NCBI RefSeq assembly: GCF_020616555.1
Contig: NZ_CP085173.1
Span: 5,038,001-5,102,000, forward strand
DNA length: 64,000 nt
Source: Streptomyces longhuiensis
GTDB lineage: Bacteria; Actinomycetota; Actinomycetes; Streptomycetales; Streptomycetaceae
Reading direction: 5' to 3'
Shown: piece by piece, positions 50,466-59,623 of the stretch
Position numbering within the stretch: the first letter of the stretch is position 1
Layout: each line of letters begins with the position of its first letter
Translations under genes and position numbers: made by a program
Notes under the pieces: generated by a model
Told to the model about the DNA's origin: nothing
The model's input: only the letters and a program-made list of their open reading frames with translations
Databases searched by the model: none

Positions 50466-51769
50466 GCAGCTCCGCCGGCACCGTGTCGCTGCCCGGGGAT
50501 CCGCCCGGCGGCCGCAGGGCCATGGGCGTCTGGTCCATCGGCGTCGCCGTCTACTTCGTCGCCGTCATCTTCCGCACCTCGCTGGGCGTCGCGGGCCTCG
50601 ACGCCGTCGAGCGTTTCCACATCAACGCCTCGGCGCTGTCCACGTTCTCGATCCTCCAGCTGCTCGTGTACGCGGGTATGCAGATACCCGTCGGCCTGAT
50701 GGTCGACCGGCTCGGCACCAAGCGCGTCCTGACGATCGGCGTCGTCCTCTTCACCGTCGGCCAGCTCGGCTTCGCGTTCTCGCCCTCGTACGGGACGGCC
50801 CTCGTCTCGCGCGCGCTGCTCGGCTGCGGCGACGCGATGACGTTCATCAGCGTGCTGCGGCTCGGCACGCGCTGGTTCCCCGCCCGGCGCGGGCCGCTGG
50901 TCGCGCAGCTCGCGGGTCTCGTCGGCATGGCCGGCAACCTCGTGTCGACCCTCGTGATCGCGCGGCTGCTGCACGGCGTCGGCTGGGAGGCCGCGTTCGC
51001 GGGCAGCGCGCTCGCCGGAGTCGTCGTGCTCGTCCTGATGCTGCTCTTCCTCAAGGACCACCCGGAAGGCTTCGAGCCGGAGCCCGTGCGGCACACCGGC
51101 GGGGCCTTCGTCCGCGGACAGATCCTCGCGTCCTGGCGCGAGCCGGGCACACGGCTCGGCCTGTGGGTCCACTTCACGACGCAGTTCCCGGCGATGGTGT
51201 TCCTGCTGCTGTGGGGCCTGCCGTTCCTGGTCGAGGCGCAGGGCCTCTCGCGCGGGACCGCCGGTGAACTGCTCACCCTCGTCGTGCTGTCCAACATGCT
51301 GATCGGGCTCGTCTACGGGCAGATCGTGGCCCGGCACCACACGGCCCGGCTGCCGCTCGCCCTCGGCACGGTCGCCGGTACGGCGCTGATGTGGGCCGTG
51401 ACGATCGCCTACCCGGGGGACCACGCGCCGATGTGGCTGCTCGTCACGCTGTGCGTCGTGCTCGGGGCGTGCGGGCCCGCGTCCATGATCGGGTTCGACT
51501 TCGCGCGTCCGGCGAACCCGCCGGAGCGGCAGGGGACCGCGTCCGGGATCGTCAACATGGGCGGGTTCGTCGCGTCGATGACGACGTTGTTCGCGGTCGG
51601 GGTCCTGCTGGACGCGACCGGCGACAACTACCGCATCGCGTTCTCCGCGGTGTTCGTCCTCGAGGCGCTCGGGGTGAGCCAGATCCTGCGACTGCGCCGG
51701 CGCGCGGACCGCCGGGAGCGGGAGCGCCTGGTGGCGAGCCGGGTGGAGACGGTGCACGTGCCCGCGTGA
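50462..51769 (+). CDS. Major facilitator superfamily transporter
   Basis: 435 residues with about 12 membrane helices. The MFS loop 2-3 motif appears as GLMVDRLGTKRVLTIG, and the second half has RHHTARLPLALGTVAGTAL. A central cytoplasmic loop is near 195-215. Co-transcription with a GntR-FCD regulator suggests an organic-acid or sugar-acid permease of the nitrate/anion-symporter-like or ACS type; the substrate is not determined. Its 3' end is followed by hairpin-bearing tandem repeats. Confidence 0.88.
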   Translation: MSSSAGTVSLPGDPPGGRRAMGVWSIGVAVYFVAVIFRTSLGVAGLDAVERFHINASALSTFSILQLLVYAGMQIPVGLMVDRLGTKRVLTIGVVLFTVGQLGFAFSPSYGTALVSRALLGCGDAMTFISVLRLGTRWFPARRGPLVAQLAGLVGMAGNLVSTLVIARLLHGVGWEAAFAGSALAGVVVLVLMLLFLKDHPEGFEPEPVRHTGGAFVRGQILASWREPGTRLGLWVHFTTQFPAMVFLLLWGLPFLVEAQGLSRGTAGELLTLVVLSNMLIGLVYGQIVARHHTARLPLALGTVAGTALMWAVTIAYPGDHAPMWLLVTLCVVLGACGPASMIGFDFARPANPPERQGTASGIVNMGGFVASMTTLFAVGVLLDATGDNYRIAFSAVFVLEALGVSQILRLRRRADRRERERLVASRVETVHVPA

Positions 51770-51807
51770 GCGGTTCCTGCCTGAGGCTTCCGCGTAGACG
51801 TACGCGG

Positions 51808-51933
51808 CCTGAGCCGTGCCGCTCCTGAGCGGTACTCCGCCTGAGCCGTGCCGCTCCTGAGCGGTACTCCGCCTGAGCCGGCCCCTCCTGAGCGGTACTC
51901 CGCCAGAGCCGTACCCCTCCTGAGCCGTACCTG
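51808..51933 (+). repeat. 32-bp tandem repeat with internal hairpins, four copies
   Basis: Units at 51808-51839, 51840-51871, 51872-51902 and 51903-51933. The first two are identical and the last two 31 bp. In units 1 and 2 GTGCCGCTC-CT-GAGCGGTAC is a self-pairing hairpin. It starts 39 bp after the MFS stop. The rest of 51770-52055 holds only the terminator below. Confidence 0.9.
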
Positions 51934-51988
51934 TGCAAGACGGACGTGCGTAGGACTTCCCGTGCCCGACGTCCCCGCACAAGCGACG

Positions 51989-52023
51989 GGCCCCGGTCGC
52001 CGTTTCCGGCACCGGGGCCTTTC
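51989..52023. terminator. Terminator between MFS and DinB-fold gene
   Basis: Stem GGCCCCGGT / ACCGGGGCC with a 13-nt loop that can form its own small hairpin, followed by TTTCCC. Confidence 0.75.
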
Positions 52024-52055
52024 CCGTCCGCTCCGCCGCCCCGGCCCCGTAAGGG

Positions 52056-52880
52056 CTACGGCGTCGTGGACAGCGAGTTCAGGATCGCCTGGGCGAGGTC
52101 CAGGTCGCCCTCCGTCTTGACGCGGTCGGACACCGCGTCGGGCGTCACGCGACCGCAGGCCAGCTTGACGTAGGTCTCCCAGTCGAGGGAGAGCGTCGCG
52201 GCCGGGCCCAGCGACGGGGCGCCGTCGATCGTGCCGCGCCCGTCCGCGTCGACACGCACCGTGCGCAGGAACTCGACCGGCCCGTGCACATCGAAGACCA
52301 CCGCCGAGTTCGCGGGCGCGGAAGCGTCCTTCGCGACGACCTTCGGCAGAACGGCGAGCAGCATGTCGCGCGTGACGTACGCGCCTGGGGAGTCGAGGTT
52401 GCCCGGCCGGCCGACGGCCGCGCGCAGGTCCTGCTCGTGCACCCACACGTCGAACGCCCGCTTGCGCATGGCGAATTCGAGGGTCTCCTCCGTGCCGAGC
52501 GGCCCGCGCACCATCGCGCCCGGCTCACGCGACTCGTTGCGCAGCTGCCGGGAGCGCCGGATGATCGTGTACTCCAGCTCGGACGTCATCTCGGGCGCCG
52601 TGTGGTGGCGCCGCACGTCGACCTGCATCTCCATGTACCGCTGGTGCTCGTTCTGTACGTGGTACAGGTCGCGCGGCAGTGTGTGGATGGGCCGCGGGTC
52701 ACCGAGCATCTCGCAGTCGAGGCCGATGACATGGGACACGATGTCCCGCACCGACCAGCCGGGGCATGGCGTGGCCCGGTTCCATTCGCCCTCCACCAGG
52801 GGCGTCACCAGCTCGGATATCGCTTCGATGGAATGGGTCCAGGCATCGGCGTAGGACTGAAGACTGGGGTGGAGACTCAC
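52056..52880 (-). CDS. Maleylpyruvate isomerase family mycothiol-dependent enzyme
   Basis: 274 residues of the DinB/MDMPI superfamily (TIGR03083-like). The N-terminal four-helix part has LVEGEWNRATPCPGWSVRDIVSHVIGLDCE-type sequence in two blocks (WNRATPCPGW and VRDIVSHVIG) with the metal-binding His, a further HEQDLRAAVGRPG near 150, and a C-terminal SCP2-like domain. Such proteins use mycothiol and a divalent metal; the substrate is unknown. The GTG at 52880 (VSLHPSLQ) follows GAGGGG; the longer frame lacks similarity. Confidence 0.83.
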   Translation of the reverse strand: MSLHPSLQSYADAWTHSIEAISELVTPLVEGEWNRATPCPGWSVRDIVSHVIGLDCEMLGDPRPIHTLPRDLYHVQNEHQRYMEMQVDVRRHHTAPEMTSELEYTIIRRSRQLRNESREPGAMVRGPLGTEETLEFAMRKRAFDVWVHEQDLRAAVGRPGNLDSPGAYVTRDMLLAVLPKVVAKDASAPANSAVVFDVHGPVEFLRTVRVDADGRGTIDGAPSLGPAATLSLDWETYVKLACGRVTPDAVSDRVKTEGDLDLAQAILNSLSTTP

Positions 52881-53058
52881 GGAACGGGACCCCTCGGGCG
52901 GTTGTGGCGCGGGCAGTGGGTGTCTTGGAACGCGTCTGCGGGGGTCCGGGGGGAACCCCCGGAAATGCACAGTACGCTGCTGGCAGGCACCCCGGCAGTG
53001 CTTTCGTGTGACGATCGTAGGCCTGTGTAGACGGCTCGAATGCCAGGACGGTGGTAGT

Positions 53059-53856
53059 GTGCGCGCCTCGCTCATCCAGATCCGTGTAGATGATGACGAA
53101 TCGCCCCATTCCCGTCGGCTGCGCGCCGCTTCGATGGTGCGGGAACAAGCCGGGTCCGCCGACCTCGTCGTCCTCCCCGAGCTGTGGACCACCGGAGCCT
53201 TCGCCTACGAGGCCTTCGCGACCGAGGCGGAGCCCTTGGAGGGCCCGACGTACGAGGCGATGGCGAAGGCCGCGCGCGACGCCGGCGTCTGGCTGCACGC
53301 GGGCACGATCCCCGAGCGCGACCCCGACGGGCCGCTCTACAACACCGCGCTCGTCTTCTCCCCGGACGGCGAACTCGCCGCCGCCTACCGCAAGATCCAC
53401 CGCTTCGGCTTCGACAAGGGCGAGGCCGTGCTGATGAGCGCGGGCGAAGAACTCGTCACCGTACGCCTGCCGGAAACCGTCCTCGGCGTCACCACCTGCT
53501 ACGACCTGCGCTTCCCCGAGCTGTACCGGGGCCTCGTCGACCGGGGTGCCGAGACGCTCCTCGTGTCCGCCGGCTGGCCCGAGCGGCGCCGCGCGCACTG
53601 GACGCTGCTCGCCCAGGCGCGCGCCGTCGAGAACCAGGCGTACGTACTGGCCTGCGGCACCGCCGGTACGCACGCGAGGGTGCCGCAGGCCGGACACAGC
53701 GTCGTCGTCGACCCGTGGGGCCAGATCGTGGCGGAGGCAGGCGCCGAGGAGGAGATCCTCACCGTCGAGTTCGACGCGGCGGGCGTCGCCGCGTCGCGCG
53801 AGCGCTTCCCGGCGCTCAAGGACCGGCGGCTGGGGCTGGAGCCGCCTCGGCGGTGA
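53059..53856 (+). CDS. Carbon-nitrogen hydrolase (nitrilase superfamily)
   Basis: 265 residues with the Glu-Lys-Cys triad: LVVLPELWTTG (Glu), YRKIHRFGF (Lys) and VTTCYDLRFPEL (Cys). The sequence is closest in character to omega-amidase/NIT2-type hydrolases of short acyl amides, such as deaminated glutathione or 2-oxoglutaramate. GTG 53059 starts the conserved beta strand VRASLIQIRV; the frame is open from 53008. It is divergent from the MDMPI gene with a 178-bp gap. Confidence 0.9.
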   Translation: MRASLIQIRVDDDESPHSRRLRAASMVREQAGSADLVVLPELWTTGAFAYEAFATEAEPLEGPTYEAMAKAARDAGVWLHAGTIPERDPDGPLYNTALVFSPDGELAAAYRKIHRFGFDKGEAVLMSAGEELVTVRLPETVLGVTTCYDLRFPELYRGLVDRGAETLLVSAGWPERRRAHWTLLAQARAVENQAYVLACGTAGTHARVPQAGHSVVVDPWGQIVAEAGAEEEILTVEFDAAGVAASRERFPALKDRRLGLEPPRR

Positions 53857-53883
53857 GGGAGCGCATGCCCGTGCCGACTGCCG

Positions 53884-54378
53884 TCAGCCGTCCCCCCGCT
53901 CCTTCTCCGCCAGGTGGATCACGCACACCGCGATGGCGATGAGCAGCGCCGGGTCCGCGTCCTCACGGATGACGTCGACGCCGTACGTGTCGCGGACCCG
54001 GAGCCAGCGGCGTGAGATGTGGGCGAGCATCTCGCCGTCGTACTCGACGACGAACTCGCGGTCCAGGATCTTTCCGCTGACGTCGAGCTCGGTGCCGTCG
54101 ACCAGTTCGACCCGGTAGTGGTTGCGCAGCAGCGACAGGCGCTTGCGCTTGATCTTGGCGAGGGCCTCGTCTCCGCGCTCGATGACCATCGTGTCGCGCA
54201 GGGCGAACATCTTCTCGTGGATGTCGATGAGCACCCGCCCGTCGGGCCCCTTCAGCTCGAAGGTGTCCCGCAGGCGCATCGCCTTGCCGTCGACGAGGAA
54301 GGCCTTGTGGCCCTGCTCGTCCTCGATCCAGTAGTCCTCGCCCACCGCGAAGAGCCGCTCTCGAACTTCGTATCTCAT
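53884..54378 (-). CDS. LURP-one-related (tubby-like) family protein
   Basis: 164 residues of the LURP-one/DUF567 family, a tubby-like barrel: MRYEVRERLFAVGEDYWIED, GKAMRLRDTFELKGPDG, IHEKMFALRDTMVIERGD and DREFVVEYDGEMLAHISRRW. The C-terminal VDVIREDADPALLIAIAVCV is typical. Relatives in plants and phospholipid scramblases bind membranes or phosphoinositides; the bacterial role is unknown. It is 42 bp after the YihY gene on the same strand. Confidence 0.88.
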   Translation of the reverse strand: MRYEVRERLFAVGEDYWIEDEQGHKAFLVDGKAMRLRDTFELKGPDGRVLIDIHEKMFALRDTMVIERGDEALAKIKRKRLSLLRNHYRVELVDGTELDVSGKILDREFVVEYDGEMLAHISRRWLRVRDTYGVDVIREDADPALLIAIAVCVIHLAEKERGDG

Positions 54379-54420
54379 ACGTCGAAGGGTGCCCAGCCCG
54401 CGCGCGCGGACTCTCCCCCC

Positions 54421-55296
54421 TCACTCGGGCGGCCGTGTCCCGAGGCGGCGGGCGAGGGGCGGCTCCTGGGCGAGGACGTACCCCGTGGCGATCCCCACGC
54501 ACACGACCGTGAACAGCACGATGAGCCACGACAGCAGGCTGAACACGAGACCGAGGGGGCCGAACGCCGCCACGGAGCGGTTCAGCGTCACCGGCATGTA
54601 GAAGCGCGACGCCCAGGCGAGGACGACCACGCCCACGCCGGTCAGAAGCGCGCCCGGCAGCAGCGGCAGCCATGGCACGCGGCCGCCGAGCAGCATGTGC
54701 TGCGTCCACCACCACAGCAGGGTGCTCGACGCGAACGACAGCGGCAGGCCGAGCCAGGCGCCCAAGCCGAAACCGTCGCTCAGCAGCCCCTGGACCGTCA
54801 GCGCGGACAGCCACACCAGCAGCCACACCGGCCACCGCCACGCGATGAGGCGCAGGCCCGCGGGCGGCACGTGCCAGGAGCGCTCGCACACGCGTTGCAG
54901 GGCTCGGCTGCACGAGGTCGCCGACAGCAGCGTGACGAGGACGCCGACGGCCCCCGAGGTGTCGCGTGCGGTGTCGTCGGGCGTCCCGAACACCTGCCGG
55001 ACCTGGTCGAGGGCGGGTCCGGACAGGCCGAGCGAGTACGTCGCCGACTCGATGAGGCGGTCGCCCATGGCGGTCGGGGCGAACGCGGCGATGACGAAGA
55101 GCACCGGGATCGCCGTCAGGAAGGCCTGCGCGGCCAGCCGCGTCGAGGAGTCGAGGAGGCTCACGTCCACCATCTGCCGGGTCAGGCGCGTGAGGAACGG
55201 CAGCCGCTCCCGCAGTTCACCGGCCCGCGCGGTGCCCCACCGCGTGACCTTGGCCAGAGTCCCGGCGAGACCGCCGCGCGCGCTGTCGTCCGTCAT
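54421..55296 (-). CDS. YihY/virulence factor BrkB-family membrane protein
   Basis: 291 residues with about six membrane helices. It has the family segment SSTRLAAQAFLTAIPVLFVI, WYW-like WRWPVWLLVW and FYMPVTLNRSVAAFGPLGLV. YihY/BrkB proteins were once called RNase BN but are integral membrane proteins of unknown or transport function. The ATG at 55296 (MTDDSARG) is used; the extra 11 residues upstream are Arg-rich. It lies upstream of the LURP-one gene and probably shares its transcript. Confidence 0.87.
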   Translation of the reverse strand: MTDDSARGGLAGTLAKVTRWGTARAGELRERLPFLTRLTRQMVDVSLLDSSTRLAAQAFLTAIPVLFVIAAFAPTAMGDRLIESATYSLGLSGPALDQVRQVFGTPDDTARDTSGAVGVLVTLLSATSCSRALQRVCERSWHVPPAGLRLIAWRWPVWLLVWLSALTVQGLLSDGFGLGAWLGLPLSFASSTLLWWWTQHMLLGGRVPWLPLLPGALLTGVGVVVLAWASRFYMPVTLNRSVAAFGPLGLVFSLLSWLIVLFTVVCVGIATGYVLAQEPPLARRLGTRPPE

Positions 55297-55420
55297 AGCT
55301 GCCAAGCGTCGGCCACGCGCCCGCCGCACAGAGGGCGGACGCGCCGCCGGGACCTGCGGCGGCTGCCGGGATGCGGGGCCGGAGGTACGGCTCCACGGCG
55401 TCGGCCGAACCTGGCCGGGC

Positions 55421-56440
55421 CTAAGACAGCGCCGCCTCCGCCGGGCCCCGGCCGAACCGTCTGCGGTACGCCGACGGGCTCAGGCCCGTTTCCCGGCGGA
55501 GCCGGGCGCGCAGGTTCGCGGCGGTGCCCAGGCCGCTGCGGGCGGCCACCACGTCGAGGCGTTCCTCGCCGCGTTCGATGAGGCGACAGGCCAGGGCGAC
55601 CCGTTCGCCGGTGAGCCAGGCCAGCGGGGTCGTGCCGAGTTCGGCGCGGAAGCGGCGGTGCAGGGTGGCGGGGCTGACCGCGGCGTGCGCGGCGAGGTCG
55701 GTCACGCTCAGCGGCTCGCCGATCCGCTCCTGCGCCCACGCGAGCAGCGGCGCGAGAGACTCGTCCGGCACCGCGGGCACGGGCCGCTCCACGAACTGCC
55801 GCTGGCCGCCGTCCCGGTGGGCGGCGAACACGAGCCGTCGCGACACCGCGTTGGCGATCTCGGCGCCGTGGTCACGGCGGACGACGTGCAGTCCGAGATC
55901 GAGCGCGGACGCGCTGCCGGACGCGGTGAGGATGTCCCCGTCGTCCACGAACAGCACGTCGGGTTCGAGGTGTACCCCGGGGAAGCGGGAGCGGAAGGAG
56001 TCCGCCCACATCCAGTGGCAGGCGGCCCGTCGCCCGTCGAGGAGTCCGGCCTCGGCGATGGTGAACGCGCCCGAGCAGAACCCGATGAGCCGGGCGCCCC
56101 GCGCGTGCGCCCGGCGCACGGCGTCGAGGACGGCGGGCCGCCTCGGCACGTCGGTGTCGGGCCGATTGGGCACGATCAGCGTGTCCGCGGACTCGGCCGC
56201 GTCGAGATCGGCGATGTCGGTCAGGGTGAAGAACCCGTCCCGCATCACGGTCCGCGTCCGCGGCGAGCAGAGCTGGAAGTCGTACAGCTCACGGCCGAGT
56301 TCGGGCCGGCGCAGGCCGAAGACCTCGATGGCGCAGGACAGCTCGAAGGGGTTGGAGTTCTCGTCGACGATCACCACGACGCGGTGCGGCGGGCGCTGCG
56401 ACAGGTCCCGTGAGAGGCGCTGCGAGGATTCTTTCGCCAT
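55421..56440 (-). CDS. GlxA-type regulator (DJ-1/PfpI plus AraC HTH)
   Basis: 339 residues: an N-terminal class I glutamine-amidotransferase-like domain (about 19-185, with HRVVVIVDENSNPFELSCAI and RLIGFCSGAFTIAEAGLLDG including the nucleophile-elbow Cys) and a C-terminal AraC HTH (about 230-325, LSVTDLAAHAAVSPATLHRR, ALACRLIERGEERLDVVAA). GlxA-family regulators sense small ligands through the DJ-1 domain; the FCSGAF elbow keeps the Cys. It is divergent from a cupin gene 51 bp away, a likely target. Confidence 0.92.
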   Translation of the reverse strand: MAKESSQRLSRDLSQRPPHRVVVIVDENSNPFELSCAIEVFGLRRPELGRELYDFQLCSPRTRTVMRDGFFTLTDIADLDAAESADTLIVPNRPDTDVPRRPAVLDAVRRAHARGARLIGFCSGAFTIAEAGLLDGRRAACHWMWADSFRSRFPGVHLEPDVLFVDDGDILTASGSASALDLGLHVVRRDHGAEIANAVSRRLVFAAHRDGGQRQFVERPVPAVPDESLAPLLAWAQERIGEPLSVTDLAAHAAVSPATLHRRFRAELGTTPLAWLTGERVALACRLIERGEERLDVVAARSGLGTAANLRARLRRETGLSPSAYRRRFGRGPAEAALS

Positions 56441-56491
56441 ATGCGATTTCTAGCACTCGCCGCGGAGCGGTGCCGGGCGCAGGATCGGCGT

Positions 56492-56893
56492 ATGACCAGC
56501 CGCGAGAACACGCCGATCGCCCTCGACGAGGCCCTGGCCTCCTTCGACGCCCTGTGGAGTCCCCGCATCGTCACCCGCGTCAACGACTACGACGTCCGCG
56601 TCGCGAAGGTCGAGGGAGACCATGTCTGGCACGTGCACGACGACACGGACGAGTTCTTCCTGGTCGTCGACGGCGAGCTGACCATCGCCCTGCGCGAGCC
56701 GGCGGGCGAGCGCGATGTCGTCCTGCCCCGGGGCTCGGTCTTCACGGTTCCGCGCGGGACGTGGCACAAGCCGCGCTCCCCGAAGGGTGCCTCGATCCTT
56801 CTCCTGGAGCCCACCGGAACCCCCACGGTCGGGGACCACCACGACGACGTCCCTGATCATGTGGATGCCACTACGGGGCATGCGCTCGCTTAG
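56492..56893 (+). CDS. Cupin-domain protein
   Basis: 133-residue single cupin. Motif 1 is VWHVHDDTDEFFLVVDGELT with the metal His-Xn-Glu set, and motif 2 is LPRGSVFTVPRGTWHKPRSP. The role is probably a metal-dependent isomerase, oxygenase or small-molecule sensor; the substrate is unknown. The ATG at 56492 has AGGA 8 nt upstream. It is divergent from a GlxA-type regulator. Confidence 0.87.
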   Translation: MTSRENTPIALDEALASFDALWSPRIVTRVNDYDVRVAKVEGDHVWHVHDDTDEFFLVVDGELTIALREPAGERDVVLPRGSVFTVPRGTWHKPRSPKGASILLLEPTGTPTVGDHHDDVPDHVDATTGHALA

Positions 56894-56908
56894 TGGCACC
56901 CTTGACCC

Positions 56909-58714
56909 ATGAACGATGTCGACCCCGCACCCCGTCGCGCCCGTGTCCGTGCCCCCGAGCTCATCGGCAAGGGCGGCTGGCTCAATACGGGTGGTAAGCA
57001 ATACACCCTGGCTGACCTGCGGGGACGCATCGTCATTCTGGATTTCTGGACATTTTGTTGTGTGAATTGCCTGCATGTCCTCGACGAGCTGCGTGAGCTC
57101 GAGGAGAAGCACCGGGACACCGTCGTGATCGTCGGGGTGCACTCGCCGAAGTTCGTGCACGAGGCCGAGCACGCCGCCGTGGTCGACGCCGTCGAGCGGT
57201 ACAACGTCGAGCACCCCGTCCTCGACGACCCCGAGCTGGCGACCTGGAAGCAGTACGCCGTCCGGGCCTGGCCGACTCTCGCGGTGATCGACCCCGAGGG
57301 GTACGTCGTCGCGCAGCACGCCGGCGAGGGGCACGCCCACGCCATCGAGAAGCTGGTCGAGCAGCTGGAGGCGGAGCACGGCGCGAAGGGGACGCTGCGC
57401 CGCGGCGACGGGCCGTACGTCGCCCCCGAGCCGGTCGCGACGGATCTGCGCTTCCCCGGCAAGGCGCTCGTGCTGCCGTCCGGGAACTTCCTGGTCTCCG
57501 ACACGACCCGGCACCAGCTCGTCGAACTGGCCGAGGACGGCGAGAGCGTCGTACGGCGGATCGGCTCGCCCGGCGACTTCAACGAGCCGCAGGGCCTCGC
57601 GCTCCTCGACGACACGACCGTCGTCGTGGCCGACACGGTGCACCACTCGCTGAAGGCCCTGGACCTCACGAGCGGGGACATCACGACGCTCGCGGGCACC
57701 GGCAAGCAGTGGTGGCAGGGCGCGCCGACCAGCGGCCCCGCCCTCGAGGTGTCGCTGTCCTCGCCGTGGGACGTCGCCGTGTTCGGCGGCAAGGTGTGGA
57801 TCGCCATGGCGGGCGTGCACCAGCTGTGGACGTACGACCCGGAGTCGAAGAGTGTCGCCGTCGCGGCGGGCACGACGAACGAGGGGCTCGTCGACGGGCC
57901 GGGGGCCGAGGCGTGGTTCGCGCAGCCGTCCGGGCTCGCGGCGACCGGTGAGCGGCTGTGGGTGGCGGACTCGGAGACGTCCGCGCTGCGGTACGTCGAC
58001 CTGGACGGCGCCGTGCACACGGCGGTCGGTACGGGTCTCTTCGACTTCGGGCACCGGGACGGTGCCGCCGAACAGGCCTTGTTCCAGCACCCGTTGGGCG
58101 TGACGGCCCTGCCGGACGGCTCGGTCGCGGTCTCGGACACGTACAACCACGCCCTGCGTCGCTACGACCCGGCGACCGGTGAGGTCACCACGCTGGCGAC
58201 GGATCTGCGGGAGCCCAGCGACGCGGTGCTCGTGGGCGGGGACTCCGCAGACATCGTCGTGGTGGAGTCGGCGCGGCACCGGCTGACGCGGCTGCGGCTT
58301 CCGGAGGAGGCCGTGCGGGTCGAGTCGGTCGCGCACCGGACGCAGCGCGCGGCGACCGAGGTCGCCGCCGGCAAGCTCCAGCTGGACGTGATCTTCCAGG
58401 CTCCGGCGGGTCAGAAGCTCGATGTGCGGTACGGGCCCTCGACCCGGCTCCTGGTCTCCTCCACCCCGCCCGAGCTGCTGGTCGCGGGGGACGGGGCGGA
58501 CACGGACCTGTCGCGCGAGCTGGTCCTGAACCCGGAGGTGGCGGAGGGCGTCCTGCACGTGTCGGCGATGGCCGCCTCGTGCGACGACGACCCGGCCAAC
58601 GAGTACCCGGCCTGCCACGTCCACCAGCAGGACTGGGGCGTGCCGGTCCGGCTCACCGGGGGTGGCGCGGACCGGCTGCCGCTGGTGCTGGCGGGGATGG
58701 ACGACCGGGGCTGA
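56909..58714 (+). CDS. Thioredoxin-fold protein with NHL repeat beta-propeller
   Basis: 601 residues. The N-terminal thioredoxin/TlpA-like domain (about 20-160) reads DFWTFCCVNCLHVLDELREL, with a CCVNC redox motif; the rest is an NHL beta-propeller with repeats such as LPSGNFLVSDTTRHQLVELA and LADSETSALRYVDLDG-type blades. This is the architecture of NHLRC2-like proteins. No signal peptide is visible, so it is probably cytosolic. A short run of rare codons (ACA, TTT, TGT, TGT, AAT) covers the redox motif. It starts 15 bp after the cupin gene. Confidence 0.9.
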   Translation: MNDVDPAPRRARVRAPELIGKGGWLNTGGKQYTLADLRGRIVILDFWTFCCVNCLHVLDELRELEEKHRDTVVIVGVHSPKFVHEAEHAAVVDAVERYNVEHPVLDDPELATWKQYAVRAWPTLAVIDPEGYVVAQHAGEGHAHAIEKLVEQLEAEHGAKGTLRRGDGPYVAPEPVATDLRFPGKALVLPSGNFLVSDTTRHQLVELAEDGESVVRRIGSPGDFNEPQGLALLDDTTVVVADTVHHSLKALDLTSGDITTLAGTGKQWWQGAPTSGPALEVSLSSPWDVAVFGGKVWIAMAGVHQLWTYDPESKSVAVAAGTTNEGLVDGPGAEAWFAQPSGLAATGERLWVADSETSALRYVDLDGAVHTAVGTGLFDFGHRDGAAEQALFQHPLGVTALPDGSVAVSDTYNHALRRYDPATGEVTTLATDLREPSDAVLVGGDSADIVVVESARHRLTRLRLPEEAVRVESVAHRTQRAATEVAAGKLQLDVIFQAPAGQKLDVRYGPSTRLLVSSTPPELLVAGDGADTDLSRELVLNPEVAEGVLHVSAMAASCDDDPANEYPACHVHQQDWGVPVRLTGGGADRLPLVLAGMDDRG

Positions 58715-58728
58715 TCCGGACTGTCACG

Positions 58729-58761
58729 GGCTGACCGGGGCCGACGGAGTGCCGGTCAGCC
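58729..58761. terminator. Hairpin between NHL gene and DUF4232 lipoprotein gene
   Basis: 10-bp stem GGCTGACCGG / CCGGTCAGCC with a 13-nt loop; it overlaps the lipoprotein stop codon. The two genes converge. Confidence 0.6.
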
Positions 58762-59481
58762 GGCATACGGGCGCGTGGTGTTCCAGGAGAGCACCTCGAT
58801 GCCGTCGGCGCGCTTGCCGGCGTACTCCACCTCGCCGGGCGTGACCAGCTTGACGGACTCGCTCGAGTCGTCGGAGTTGTTCCTGACCAGGGACAGGCGG
58901 ATCGACGTGAAGTAGTCGTCCTCGGCCTTGGTCTCCTGGTAGACGTCGATCGCGGAGTAGACCGTGCCGCCGGGCTGCACGACGATCGGCTGGGCGGGCT
59001 GCTGGTCGTCCTTGGCGAGCGGCGCGTCGCCGTTGGCCTCGCCCGGGGTCACGACGGGGAACTTCTGCACGGTGCAGGCCGTGGCGGAGCGGTTGACGGC
59101 GGTGATGAGCAGGTGGTCGCCCTGCTGCTCGGGGTTCTCGCGCTTGAGGGAGTAGTCGAGGTAGCCGACCTTGCACTCGGGGGTCTTCTTGGCCGCCGTG
59201 CCGCCGGTCGTGCCGGTGCCGCCGGCGGTGTTCTTGCCGGTGCCGGTCTGCTTCGCGCCGGCCGCCGTGGCGTCCGTGCCGCCGGAGGCCTTCGAGGAGC
59301 CGGTGCCCGAGCCGCTGTCCTTGGCATCCGAACCGGCGGAGCCGGTGGCCGTCCTGTCCGTGGAGGCGGCGCCCGAGTCCTTGGTGCCCTCGCCGCTGTT
59401 GCAGGCGGTGAGGGACAGGCTCAGGGCCGCGAGGGCGGCGACGGCGAGGACGGTGCGGGAACGGTTGCGGTGGGTGTTCAT
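58756..59481 (-). CDS. DUF4232 family lipoprotein
   Basis: 241 residues. The signal peptide ends with lipobox LTAC (Cys27), giving a membrane-anchored lipoprotein. A Ser/Gly/Thr/Lys-rich spacer (about 28-100) precedes the DUF4232 domain (ECKVGYLDYSLKRENPEQQG, NRSATACTVQKFPVVTPGEA, VQPGGTVYSAIDVYQETKAE), a beta-sandwich of unknown function widespread in Streptomyces. It lies 142 bp downstream of the AfsR-type regulator on the same strand but with its own probable promoter. Confidence 0.85.
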   Translation of the reverse strand: MNTHRNRSRTVLAVAALAALSLSLTACNSGEGTKDSGAASTDRTATGSAGSDAKDSGSGTGSSKASGGTDATAAGAKQTGTGKNTAGGTGTTGGTAAKKTPECKVGYLDYSLKRENPEQQGDHLLITAVNRSATACTVQKFPVVTPGEANGDAPLAKDDQQPAQPIVVQPGGTVYSAIDVYQETKAEDDYFTSIRLSLVRNNSDDSSESVKLVTPGEVEYAGKRADGIEVLSWNTTRPYAG

Positions 59482-59623
59482 GGTGGGCTCCCCCGTGTGA
59501 ATGGTCCGTGCGAAAGGTCCGTGTGAAGACGGTCCGTGCGTGCGGTCTGCTGTGTGGTCGGCACCGTTGTCTCGGTGCTGACTTCAGCTTCGGGGGTGCC
59601 TCTCTCGATCGGCTTGCGTGCCG

